Made by a program: the position numbers and the translations under genes | Shown here: in pieces, positions 8,176 through 14,861 of the stretch | Position numbering within the stretch: position 1 is the first letter of the stretch | How the letters are laid out: each line of letters begins with the position of its first letter | The notes under the pieces: model-generated | What the model saw: the letters and a program-made list of their open reading frames with translations, nothing else | Databases searched by the model: none | Told to the model about the DNA's origin: nothing | Source of the DNA: Phycisphaerales bacterium UBA2402 | GTDB taxonomy: Bacteria > Planctomycetota > Phycisphaerae > Phycisphaerales > UBA1924 | Direction: 5' to 3' | DNA: 14,861 bases | Assembly (NCBI GenBank): GCA_002343715.1 | Contig: DDSA01000025.1 | Span: forward strand, 1,373 to 16,233

Positions 8176-10317
8176 TTACGCCGCGGCGCGCAACGGCGCT
8201 TCCTCGGGCGGCATGACCAGCGCCAGGGATTCGACCTCGACGCCCGAGACGACCTCGTTGTAGCCCAGCACGGCGACGGCGGGCAGGTGCGGTTCCACGA
8301 TCTGGCGGACGATCGCGCGGACCTGCGGAGAGGCGATGACAACGGGCAGGTGCCCCGCGTCGACGACCGGCTTGAGGGCGCGGACGACGTGATCGGCCAT
8401 CTTCGACGCGGTCCGGGCGGGCATGTTGATGGTGGTGCCCGCGGCACCCCGGTCCACATAGGCGTTGACGCGGTCCTCGAAGGTCGGATCGAGCGTGACG
8501 CAGACGAGGCGCGGCGAACCTCCCTCGGGCCCGGCTGCGGCGTACTGCTGACAGATGGTGCGTCGAAGGGAGTTGCGGACGTACTCGGTGAGCACGTCGA
8601 GGTCCTTGGTCTTGGGGCCCCACTCGGAGAGGGCTTCGAGGATGGTTTCGAGGTCGCGGATCGGGACACGCTCACGGAGCAGGTTCTGCAGAATCTTCTG
8701 GAGTTCCACGGGCTTGATGATGGCGGGAACCGTCTCCTCGATCAGTTTGGGGGCCTTGGCCTTGAGTTGTTCGAGGAGGTTGTTCACTTCATCCCGGGTC
8801 AGCAGTTCATCGGCGTGTTTGCGGACGACTTCGGTGAGATGCGTGGCGAGGACGCCCGCCGGATCGACGACGGTGTAGTTGAGCGTCTCGGCCCGGGTCT
8901 TGAGGGCGGGATCGATCCAGTAGGCGGTGAGACCAAAGGCCGGCTCGGTAGTCTTCTCACCGTCGATCGGTCCCGAGACGATGCCGCTGTCCATGGCGAG
9001 CAGGCGGCCGGGGCGGGTTGTGCCGGTGGCGACCGGGTTGCCCCGGACCTTGATGCGGTACTGGGTGCTGGGCGCCTGCAGGTTGTCGCGTATCCGGACG
9101 GGGGGCATGACCAGGCCGATCTCGACGGCGAGCTGGCGGCGGATGCGCGAGATGCTGTCGAGCAGCGTGCCGCCCTGCGCGGCATCGACGAGTTGAACCA
9201 GGCCGTAGCCGACTTCGAGTTCGAGGGTGTCCACCTTGAGCAGGTTCTCAACGGGCGGCGGTTCGACCGGACGCGGGACGGCGGCGGCCTTGGCCTCCGC
9301 GGCGGCCTTGGCGCGGCGGGTGCGCGTCATGCTCAGGGCGATGACGACCAGCGCCGCGGCGGTGGTGAGCAGGGGGATGGAGGGCAGCGGCGTGAGCGCC
9401 AGCAGCCCGAGGAAGGCGGCGGTGATGAACAGGCCGCGGGGCTGGCTGACGACCTGGTCGGTGAGTTCATCGCCCAGTTGGGCCTTGCTCCCCGAGCGTG
9501 TCACGATGAGGGCGGAGGCGATGGCGATGACGAAGGAAGGGATCTGCGCCGAGATGCCGTCGCCGATGGTGAGTTTGGTGAAGATCTCGGCGGTGCGGCC
9601 CGCCTCCCATCCACGCTGGATGATGCCGACGGCGAAGCCGCCCGCAACGTTGATGGCGATGATGATGAGGCCGGCGATGGCGTCACCTCGGACGAACTTG
9701 CTGGCGCCGTCCATGGCGCCGAAGAAGTCGGCCTCGCGGCTGATGCGTTCGCGCCTGCGGCGTGCTTCATCCTCCTTGATCATCCCCGCGTTGAGGTCGG
9801 CGTCGATGGCCATCTGCTTGCCGGGCATGGCGTCGAGGGTGAACCGCGCGGCGACCTCGGAGATGCGGGTGGCGCCCTTTGTGATCACCATGAACTGCAC
9901 GATGACCATCACGAGGAAGATCACAACGCCGACGAAGAGAGAGTCGCCCGCGACGAAGTTCCCGAAGGCCATGATGACGTGCCCCGCGATGCCCGCGGCC
10001 TCTTCGGGCGTGGCGGCGTCCGCGGTCAGGATGAGCCGGGTGGAGGCGATGTTGAGCACGAGCCGGAAGAGCGTGGTGGCCAGCAGCAGCGACGGGAAGA
10101 CGCTGAAGTCCAGCGGGTGCTCCATGTAGATCGTGGTGAGCAGGATGATGAGCGAGAGGGCGATGTTGAGCGCGATCAGGATGTCCATGCACGCCGGCGG
10201 CAGCGGCACCAGCAGCACGGCCATCAGAGAGACAAAGGCGATGGGCGCGATGTAGCCCCGGTAGGTGTGAACCCGTTGAAGCCAGGCGGGGAGGAGCATC
10301 GGGGCGGCGGTGGGCAT
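8176..10317 (-). CDS. flhA: Flagellar biosynthesis protein FlhA
   Basis: A 713-residue component of the flagellar type III export gate. The N-terminal half (about 20-335) holds the usual group of membrane helices. The cytoplasmic FHIPEP signature is RISEVAARFTLDAMPGKQ (151-168), continuing MAIDAD. After about residue 335 a charged Ala/Pro-rich linker leads to the C-terminal cytoplasmic domain that docks chaperone-substrate complexes. In the cell it forms a nonameric ring under the FliPQR-FlhB channel and couples proton flow to export. It is the last gene of the cluster, 12 bases after flhB, and starts at ATG 10317 with only a weak purine stretch upstream. Length is normal for the family (about 690-710). 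Confidence 0.97.
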   Translation of the reverse strand: MPTAAPMLLPAWLQRVHTYRGYIAPIAFVSLMAVLLVPLPPACMDILIALNIALSLIILLTTIYMEHPLDFSVFPSLLLATTLFRLVLNIASTRLILTADAATPEEAAGIAGHVIMAFGNFVAGDSLFVGVVIFLVMVIVQFMVITKGATRISEVAARFTLDAMPGKQMAIDADLNAGMIKEDEARRRRERISREADFFGAMDGASKFVRGDAIAGLIIIAINVAGGFAVGIIQRGWEAGRTAEIFTKLTIGDGISAQIPSFVIAIASALIVTRSGSKAQLGDELTDQVVSQPRGLFITAAFLGLLALTPLPSIPLLTTAAALVVIALSMTRTRRAKAAAEAKAAAVPRPVEPPPVENLLKVDTLELEVGYGLVQLVDAAQGGTLLDSISRIRRQLAVEIGLVMPPVRIRDNLQAPSTQYRIKVRGNPVATGTTRPGRLLAMDSGIVSGPIDGEKTTEPAFGLTAYWIDPALKTRAETLNYTVVDPAGVLATHLTEVVRKHADELLTRDEVNNLLEQLKAKAPKLIEETVPAIIKPVELQKILQNLLRERVPIRDLETILEALSEWGPKTKDLDVLTEYVRNSLRRTICQQYAAAGPEGGSPRLVCVTLDPTFEDRVNAYVDRGAAGTTINMPARTASKMADHVVRALKPVVDAGHLPVVIASPQVRAIVRQIVEPHLPAVAVLGYNEVVSGVEVESLALVMPPEEAPLRAAA

Positions 10318-10329
10318 GGGTCAGGTTCT

Positions 10330-11406
10330 TCAGGCGGCGGTGCGGGCGGGAGCCCGGCGCGAGTTCAGGCGATAGACAAAGGCGAGGATCTCGGCGACGG
10401 CCTCGTAAAACTCCGGGCGGATCTCCCCGCCGACGGGGATCGCGCGGTAGAGTGCGCGGGCCAGGGGCGGACGCTCGATGATCGGCACGCCGTGCGTACG
10501 GGCGACCTCACGGATCCGCAGCGCCATCTCGTCGGCACCCTTGGCGACGACTTTGGGGGCGTGCATCGTCTCGCGGTCGTACCGGATCGCGACGGAGAAG
10601 TGGGTGGGGTTGGTGATGATGACATCGGCGCTGGGCACGGCCGAGTTGATGCGCTGCAGGGCGATCTGGCGGGCCAGACGCAGACGCTTGCCCTTGATCT
10701 GCGGGTCGCCCTCCATGCTGCGGCGCTCGTCCTTGATCTCCTCCTTGGTCATGCGCAGTTCCTGCTGGTGGTTCCAGCGCTGGAAGAGAAAGTCGGCGAA
10801 CCCCAGCGCCAGCAGGATGGCGAAGAGATAGATGGCCAGCTCCAGCGCGAGGCGACCGATGACGGCCCACGCGCCGGCGGCGCCCAGGAGCGGAAGGGCC
10901 GCGATGCTCGGGGCGGCGCGGGTGATGTACATCACGCCGACGATACCGACGACCATGAGTTTGAGCGTGTTGACGGCGGTCTTGGCGAGGCCTTTCTTGC
11001 CCAGCAGGCGGCCCAGCCCCGAGACCGGGTTCAGCCGTGAGAAGTTCGGCGCGAGCGGTTTGGTGGTGAAGACCAGCCCGAACTGGCAGACGTGCGACGC
11101 GTAGGCCACCGCGCAGATCAGCGCGAGCAGGGGGAGCAGCGCGGATGCGCACTGGATCGCGGCCGACCGGGCCAGATCGAACACGGACGTGACGGCGATA
11201 TCCCCGCCGGATTCGAGCGTGCGCCGGAGGATCGATGTCAGCGCCCGGGATGTGGAAAGACCAAAGATGAGAAGCAGGATGAGCGCGCCGGCGAGTTCGA
11301 CGGCGGCGGACAGGTCCTGGCTCTTGGCGACACGGCCGTCATCGCGCGCCTCGGAGAGGCGACGCGGTGTCGGTGCTTCGGTCTTTTCGCCCAGGTCTTC
11401 GGCCAT
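10330..11406 (-). CDS. flhB: Flagellar biosynthesis protein FlhB
   Basis: A 358-residue export-gate protein that switches substrate specificity from rod/hook to filament proteins. It begins with the typical EKTEAPTPRRLSEAR segment (7-21), has about four membrane helices (roughly 35-205), then a cytoplasmic domain with the autocleavage site NPTH at 266-269 (cleaved between Asn and Pro in known homologues), followed by HFSVAIRYD. The C terminus includes the conserved KGADEMALRIRE and RPPLARALY segments. The start is ATG 11406, six bases after the fliR stop, without a Shine-Dalgarno site, so translational coupling is likely. The non-flagellar homologue SctU is excluded in practice by the fli gene context. 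Confidence 0.97.
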   Translation of the reverse strand: MAEDLGEKTEAPTPRRLSEARDDGRVAKSQDLSAAVELAGALILLLIFGLSTSRALTSILRRTLESGGDIAVTSVFDLARSAAIQCASALLPLLALICAVAYASHVCQFGLVFTTKPLAPNFSRLNPVSGLGRLLGKKGLAKTAVNTLKLMVVGIVGVMYITRAAPSIAALPLLGAAGAWAVIGRLALELAIYLFAILLALGFADFLFQRWNHQQELRMTKEEIKDERRSMEGDPQIKGKRLRLARQIALQRINSAVPSADVIITNPTHFSVAIRYDRETMHAPKVVAKGADEMALRIREVARTHGVPIIERPPLARALYRAIPVGGEIRPEFYEAVAEILAFVYRLNSRRAPARTAA

Positions 11407-11412
11407 GGCGGT

Positions 11413-12219
11413 TCAGTCGGCGGCGAGGTGCGGGGAGTCGGGTGTGAGCCAACGGATGACGGAGCGGGTGATGTCCGCGGCCTCGTCACCCGCCGCGGCG
11501 CGGATCGCGGCGGCGGAGAACGCGACGGCGGCCAGACCGACGATGATCTTGATGGCAAAGCCGATGGTCATGATGTTGATCTGGGGCATGGTCTTGCCGA
11601 TCACGCCCATGAGCAGCACCAGGAGCAGGACGATGCCGGTGACGGGCGCCGAGACGCGGATGGCGAGTTCGAACCCCGAGTTGAGCGCGGCGATGAGCGC
11701 CTCCAGGGGCGCAGCGCCCGGTGAGAACCCGCCGACCGGGAAACTTGTGAATGAGTCCATGACGCAGCCGAGCAGGGCTTCAACGCCGCCCGCGGCGATG
11801 TACACACCCATGGCGAGGTAATAGAGAAGTTGGCCCAGGAGGTCGGTATCGACATCGACTTCGGGGTTGTAGACGCGGGCCAGGCCCAGCCCCATCTGCT
11901 GCCCGGCGATGACGCCGCTCATCTCCAGGCTCAGCAGCGGGATGGAGGCGATGGCACCGACGCAGTAGCCTAGAAGCGTTTCGAAGACCAGGAGCGGGAG
12001 GAGGCCGAACACGTCCATCTCGGACGGAACAACGAGCGCGTGTCGGGTGAAGGGGTAGATCGCGGCCGCGGCCATGATGACCAGGAGGATCTTGTAGCGC
12101 TGCGGGAGCATGACGCCGGCGAGCAGAGGCGCGAAGAGGAACGTGCCGGCGAGACGGCAGACGACCAGCGCGAAGGGGATCGCGTGCAGGGCGAGGTACT
12201 CGAATCCGGCGGAGGGCAT
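11413..12219 (-). CDS. fliR: Flagellar biosynthetic protein FliR
   Basis: A 268-residue hydrophobic protein with about six predicted membrane helices. Recognisable FliR segments are FALVVCRLAGTFLFAPLL near the N terminus, GVIAGQQMGLGLARVYNP in the middle (about 107-124), and the LLLVLLMGVIGKTMPQIN region near 220-237. In known flagella one FliR joins five FliP and four FliQ to form the helical export gate in the centre of the MS ring. It starts at ATG 12219, three bases after the fliQ TAG, and ends six bases before flhB, consistent with one transcript. Confidence 0.95.
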   Translation of the reverse strand: MPSAGFEYLALHAIPFALVVCRLAGTFLFAPLLAGVMLPQRYKILLVIMAAAAIYPFTRHALVVPSEMDVFGLLPLLVFETLLGYCVGAIASIPLLSLEMSGVIAGQQMGLGLARVYNPEVDVDTDLLGQLLYYLAMGVYIAAGGVEALLGCVMDSFTSFPVGGFSPGAAPLEALIAALNSGFELAIRVSAPVTGIVLLLVLLMGVIGKTMPQINIMTIGFAIKIIVGLAAVAFSAAAIRAAAGDEAADITRSVIRWLTPDSPHLAAD

Positions 12220-12222
12220 GAT

Positions 12223-12480
12223 CTAGACAAGGCGGAGCAGTTGCGTGGCGTAGTCGATGAGGCGCGTGGCGATCCACGGGAGGACGATGGCGGCGACGGT
12301 GACCATGACGACGATTTTGGGTACGGTGGAGAGCGTCTGATCCTGGATGGAGGTGATGGACTGAAGAAGGCTGATGACGAGACCCACGGCCATGCCCGCG
12401 AGCAGGACCGGCCCGCCGATCTTGAGCGTCATCAGGAGTGCTTCACGCACGAGGTCGAGTGTGGTCTCTTCGAGGTGCAT
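12223..12480 (-). CDS. fliQ: Flagellar biosynthetic protein FliQ
   Basis: An 85-residue protein with two membrane helices (about 17-38 and 51-74) that form the FliQ hairpin. The segments GGPVLLAGMAVGLVISLLQS and TSIQDQTLSTVPKI are the recognised family core. Length is close to the usual 89 residues. In known flagella, four copies pack around the FliP-FliR core of the export gate. It starts at ATG 12480, six bases after the fliP stop codon, and is followed by fliR after three bases. The order fliP-fliQ-fliR is the standard one. Confidence 0.95.
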   Translation of the reverse strand: MHLEETTLDLVREALLMTLKIGGPVLLAGMAVGLVISLLQSITSIQDQTLSTVPKIVVMVTVAAIVLPWIATRLIDYATQLLRLV

Positions 12481-12486
12481 GGGGTC

Positions 12487-13389
12487 TTACGTGAGTGCGA
12501 GCAGGAGATGCGCCCGGTGGAGCGCGAGTTCGCCCTTGTGGGCGAAACTGGAGATGAGTCCGCCGCAGACCAGCGCCCAGCCGTCCACGAGGACGAAGAG
12601 CAGGATCTTGAACGGCAGGCTGACGAGCACGGGCGGGAGCATCATCATGCCCATCGAGATGAGCATGGTGCTGATGACCATGTCGATGACGAGGAACGGG
12701 AGGTAGACCTTGAAGCCCATGAGAAAGGCGGTGCGCAGTTCGCTGAGCATGTAGGCCGGGATGAGCGAGATCATGTCCACGTCGGCCCGGGTGAGACGCT
12801 CGGGCTCCGATGTGTCGATGCCGCGTCGTTCGAGGATCATGTAGAGGCTCGACCAGTTCCCTCCCGCCTCGATCTGGTCGAACATGAAGTCGCGGACGGG
12901 CTGGCGCGCCCTGGCCCAGAGTTCGTCGTAGTCCCGGATCTCGCCGGCGCGGTACGGGGCGACGGCCTCGGTGTTGATGCGGTCGAGCGTGGGGGCCATC
13001 ACGATGAGCGTGATGAAGAGCGTGAGAGCCGTGATGACCTGCGGCGGCGGGACGGTGGAAGCCCCCAGCGCCTGCTTGACCAGGCCCAGGACGATCAGGA
13101 CGCGCATGAAGCACGTCGTCATGAGGATGATGGACGGCGCCAGCGTCACGACCGTGAGGACGATCATGATGTTGAGCGCCGTCGAGAGGCCGCCCCGCGA
13201 GCCGCCGCCCGGCGAGGGGGCGACAGCCTGACCGGCGGACTCGAGCACACTCAATGGATTCAGGATCGGATCGTCGATCGGTCGGGCCGCCGCGGAGGTC
13301 GGCTCATCCGCGCGCGGACCGATGGACGCCGCCGCGAGCGGGGCGAGGGAAATGCAGAGCAGTAGGATGCACGCGCGAAGGCACGTCAC
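12487..13389 (-). CDS. fliP: Flagellar biosynthetic protein FliP
   Basis: A 300-residue export-gate protein. A signal peptide is visible (about 1-22, hydrophobic core ILLLCISLAPLAAA), as in other FliP precursors. A Pro/Ser/Ala-rich stretch of about 45 residues follows, then the conserved core: APSIILMTTCFMRVLIVLGL (about 84-103), the PPPQVITALTLFITLIVMAP region, the signature around PAYMLSELRTAFLMGFKV (211-228), and LPFKILLFVLVDGWAL. The total is longer than the roughly 245-residue E. coli protein because of the N-terminal insert and a short C-terminal tail. The start is GTG 13389, which overlaps the fliO stop as GTGA, so the two genes are probably translationally coupled. Confidence 0.95.
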   Translation of the reverse strand: MTCLRACILLLCISLAPLAAASIGPRADEPTSAAARPIDDPILNPLSVLESAGQAVAPSPGGGSRGGLSTALNIMIVLTVVTLAPSIILMTTCFMRVLIVLGLVKQALGASTVPPPQVITALTLFITLIVMAPTLDRINTEAVAPYRAGEIRDYDELWARARQPVRDFMFDQIEAGGNWSSLYMILERRGIDTSEPERLTRADVDMISLIPAYMLSELRTAFLMGFKVYLPFLVIDMVISTMLISMGMMMLPPVLVSLPFKILLFVLVDGWALVCGGLISSFAHKGELALHRAHLLLALT

Positions 13390-14168
13390 GCGGCGGCCTT
13401 TCTCGATGGCGGGGTGGCGGCTCGCATCGCCGCGAGGCGAGCGCGGAGCGCCTGGGAGAGTTGCACGGTGCTGGGATCGGGCGCACCGGACGGGGTGTGT
13501 TGTGGTGCGGCCGTTCGGGTCGCGGAAGAGGCGGCGAGATCAGCGCGGCCGAGGGCGCGCTCGAAGCGAGGGGAGGCGGCGTCGGACGTGTCGCCGTTGC
13601 ACTTGGCGACCAGCGACGCGACCTCATCGGGATGATCGAGTTCGAGCAGCAAGGAGACAGAGGCCGAGCCGCTCCCCCCGGACTGCGACAGGAGCACAAC
13701 CCGACGATCCACGCGCAGGAGAACCAGCGTGACACCGCGAGAGAGTGTGAACCGTCCCAGGACTTCCACGATGCCGGAAGGAGATCGTCCCGCGCCGAGA
13801 AGTGCCGCCCCCAGCGTGCCGCGATGAGGCAGGCGCTTCAGGACAAACGCGACGAGGAGCACGATTCCGATGACCGTCCCCAGTGAAAGCAGCGTGCGGG
13901 CGAAGGACGGCAGAACGGCCGCCGACGAACCGCTTGAGGTTTCCGGCTCCGCCGTCTTCCCCAGCGGCCGCGATTCGATCGCCGGCACCGCGAGGGGTGA
14001 GACCGTCGGATCGGTGCGCAGTTCGACCGACACGGGTGCCGTCGCGGGGCTTTTCACGGTGGAGAGCGGCTCGGGATCGGGGCCTTTCCCCGATGCGCGA
14101 GCGGACAGCACGAGCGCGAAGAGAGTGCCGGCGTAGAAGAAGCGAACGAGTAGCCGAGAACGAATCAT
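13386..14168 (-). CDS. fliO: FliO-like flagellar export assembly protein
   Basis: Called FliO from position and domain form. From ATG 14168 it is 260 residues. It has a signal-like hydrophobic segment (RFFYAGTLFALVLSARASG, about 8-26), a Pro/Thr/Ser-rich linker of roughly 60 residues, one membrane helix (LLSLGTVIGIVLLVAFVLK, about 93-111), then the compact FliO domain (VEVLGRFTLSRGVTLVLLRV, then LLLELDHPDEVASLVAK), and a low-complexity Ala-rich tail. FliO acts as a scaffold for FliP assembly in known systems. ATG 14168 is preferred over an in-frame GTG at 14219 because AGGA lies seven bases upstream and the signal segment starts directly after it. The stop overlaps the fliP start (GTGA). Confidence 0.85.
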   Translation of the reverse strand: MIRSRLLVRFFYAGTLFALVLSARASGKGPDPEPLSTVKSPATAPVSVELRTDPTVSPLAVPAIESRPLGKTAEPETSSGSSAAVLPSFARTLLSLGTVIGIVLLVAFVLKRLPHRGTLGAALLGAGRSPSGIVEVLGRFTLSRGVTLVLLRVDRRVVLLSQSGGSGSASVSLLLELDHPDEVASLVAKCNGDTSDAASPRFERALGRADLAASSATRTAAPQHTPSGAPDPSTVQLSQALRARLAAMRAATPPSRKAAA

Positions 14169-14243
14169 GTCGCCATCCTGGCTGGAGAGAGGTGGGTCGT
14201 GCGGCGGGTCCCCCGCCACGGTTCGTGAATCGAACGGCCGGTT

Positions 14244-14576
14244 TCAGGCCGCGGCGCGGACGTCATCCGCCGCGGGCGTCAGAATTTCGTTGATGCGTAC
14301 GCAGAAGTTGTCGTTGAGGACCAGGACCTCGCCCCGGGCGACGTGGCGTTCGTTGACGTACACATCCACCGGATCACCGGCGAGTTTGTCGAGTTCGACG
14401 ACGGCACCCTCGGCGAGTTTGAGTACGTCTTCGACCAGCATGCGTGTGCGGCCGAGTTCGATCTTGACGTTCAGGTTCACGTCGCTGAGCAGTTCGATGG
14501 CGCGGCTGGGTCGGGGGGTCGCGGCGGCATCGAAGGAGGGGAGGCTGATGGCCGCGGGAACAGTGCCCGCTGTGGC
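14244..14576 (-). CDS. fliN: Flagellar motor switch protein FliN, 5' end lost in G tract
   Basis: The last 110 residues are readable. Residues preceding a GTG at 14480 (RAIELLSD) continue straight into [20 protein letters not shown], so that GTG is an internal Val codon and not the start. The domain is the FliN/SpoA fold: [43 protein letters not shown] and CVRINEI are all typical. FliN forms part of the cytoplasmic C ring that receives CheY-P signals and helps dock export substrates. Upstream, a short linker ([11 protein letters not shown]) leads into the G-rich tract from 14577, where the frame stays open as a Pro/Arg/Gly string with no credible start. The true N terminus is therefore unknown. 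It lies 75 bases before the fliO ATG. Confidence 0.9.
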   Translation of the reverse strand, partial: ATAGTVPAAISLPSFDAAATPRPSRAIELLSDVNLNVKIELGRTRMLVEDVLKLAEGAVVELDKLAGDPVDVYVNERHVARGEVLVLNDNFCVRINEILTPAADDVRAAA

Positions 14577-14740
14577 GGGGGGGGGGGGGCGCGGCGCGCG
14601 GGGGGGGCGGCGAGGGCGGGGGGGGCGGGCCGGGCGCCCCCCGCCCGGCGGGGGGGGGGGGGGGGGGGTGTGGGGGGGGGGGGGGGGGGGGTGTTGCGAG
14701 GGGGGGAGCCGCGGCGCGGGGGGGGGGGGGGGGGGCGGGG
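14577..14740. repeat. Poly-G tract (about 160 bases), suspected sequence artefact
   Basis: This stretch is almost all G on the + strand, interrupted by single C, T or A bases. Uninterrupted runs include 13 G (14577-14589), 19 G (14650-14668), 20 G (14672-14691) and 18 G (14718-14735). The rest of the window has nothing like it. The strong one-strand bias and the sharp loss of coding signal on both sides suggest low-quality base calls or a bad join. A real Pro-rich linker in fliN is the less likely alternative. Confidence 0.75.
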
Positions 14741-14860
14741 GCGCGGCGGCACGACGACGGTGACCGGCAGCGAGAGCTGCCGACCGGCATAGGCCACCGC
14801 GAGGCCGGCATTGCCGCCCGAAGAGGACAGCAAGCGGCGCGCACCGGCGCGCTGGTGCTC
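14741..14860 (-). CDS. Fragment of a PLP-dependent serine/threonine dehydratase-like enzyme
   Basis: Reading - strand from the right edge gives about 40 residues: [19 protein letters not shown], then [19 protein letters not shown]. The [14 protein letters not shown] block followed by a Leu-Pro-Val-Thr-Val-Val-Val-Pro strand is typical of fold-type II PLP enzymes, especially L-serine/threonine dehydratases, where the SxGN loop binds the substrate carboxylate. Family knowledge predicts several hundred more residues, but similarity stops abruptly at the edge of the G tract. The N-terminal part, including the PLP lysine region, would lie outside the window. The frame differs from fliN, so this is not an in-frame fusion. 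Its position directly upstream of fliN is unexpected and is probably due to a chimeric assembly. Other fold-type II enzymes remain possible. Confidence 0.7.
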
Positions 14861-14861
14861 C

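Noticed and set aside
8287..11040. A 917-codon open frame on the + strand opposite flhA and flhB
   Set aside because: It is antisense to two certain flagellar genes, is rich in Asp/Gly/Arg/Glu with no recognisable domain, and is the expected mirror of hydrophobic genes in high-GC DNA.
12040..13365. A 441-codon + strand open frame opposite fliP, fliQ and fliR
   Set aside because: Composition is dominated by Asp, Glu, Arg and His repeats, as expected for the reverse of membrane-protein codons; not a credible gene.
14478..14480. GTG as the fliN start
   Set aside because: The frame upstream encodes RAIELLSD, which aligns with the usual beginning of the FliN core, so this GTG is an internal Val codon.
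14374..14844. Proline-rich proteins encoded across the G tract on the - strand
   Set aside because: The poly-Pro strings come only from the C-rich complement of the suspect tract and appear in all three - frames; the flanking similarity belongs to two different proteins.

Overview
The window is GC-rich bacterial chromosomal DNA with tightly packed genes and few Shine-Dalgarno sites. It looks like a member of the Planctomycetota, possibly Phycisphaerae. That placement is an inference from gene content, GC bias and weak ribosome-binding sites, because no 16S or other taxonomic marker is present.

Left part (1-4138, + strand): the end of a hydroxypyruvate isomerase gene (hyi), a complete soluble pyridine nucleotide transhydrogenase (sthA), and a membrane-bound MASE1-PAS-PAS-HisKA_2 sensor histidine kinase with no response regulator beside it. 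Facing these on the - strand are recG (branched-DNA helicase) and a ubiX-family flavin prenyltransferase (4146-7025).

Middle (7127-8153, + strand): a self-contained tRNA-Ala(GGC) unit. It has a good sigma70-type promoter, a tRNA carrying the G3-U70 alanine identity pair, no encoded CCA, and a strong intrinsic terminator. A short-chain dehydrogenase/reductase gene follows only 30 bases after the terminator.

Right part (8176-14576, - strand): a flagellar type III export cluster transcribed in the order fliN, fliO, fliP, fliQ, fliR, flhB, flhA, with gaps or overlaps of 12 bases or less from fliO onward. FliP, FliQ, FliR, FlhB and FlhA form the inner-membrane export gate, FliO assists gate assembly, and FliN belongs to the C-ring switch.

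Right edge (14577-14861): fliN runs upstream into about 160 bases of almost pure G (14577-14740). Beyond it lies a fragment of an unrelated fold-type II PLP enzyme (serine/threonine dehydratase-like) in a different frame. The most economical reading is an assembly or base-calling artefact, possibly a chimeric join, rather than a real gene arrangement. I found no CRISPR array, insertion sequence, phage gene or other clear sign of a new system; the rest is ordinary core-genome content.
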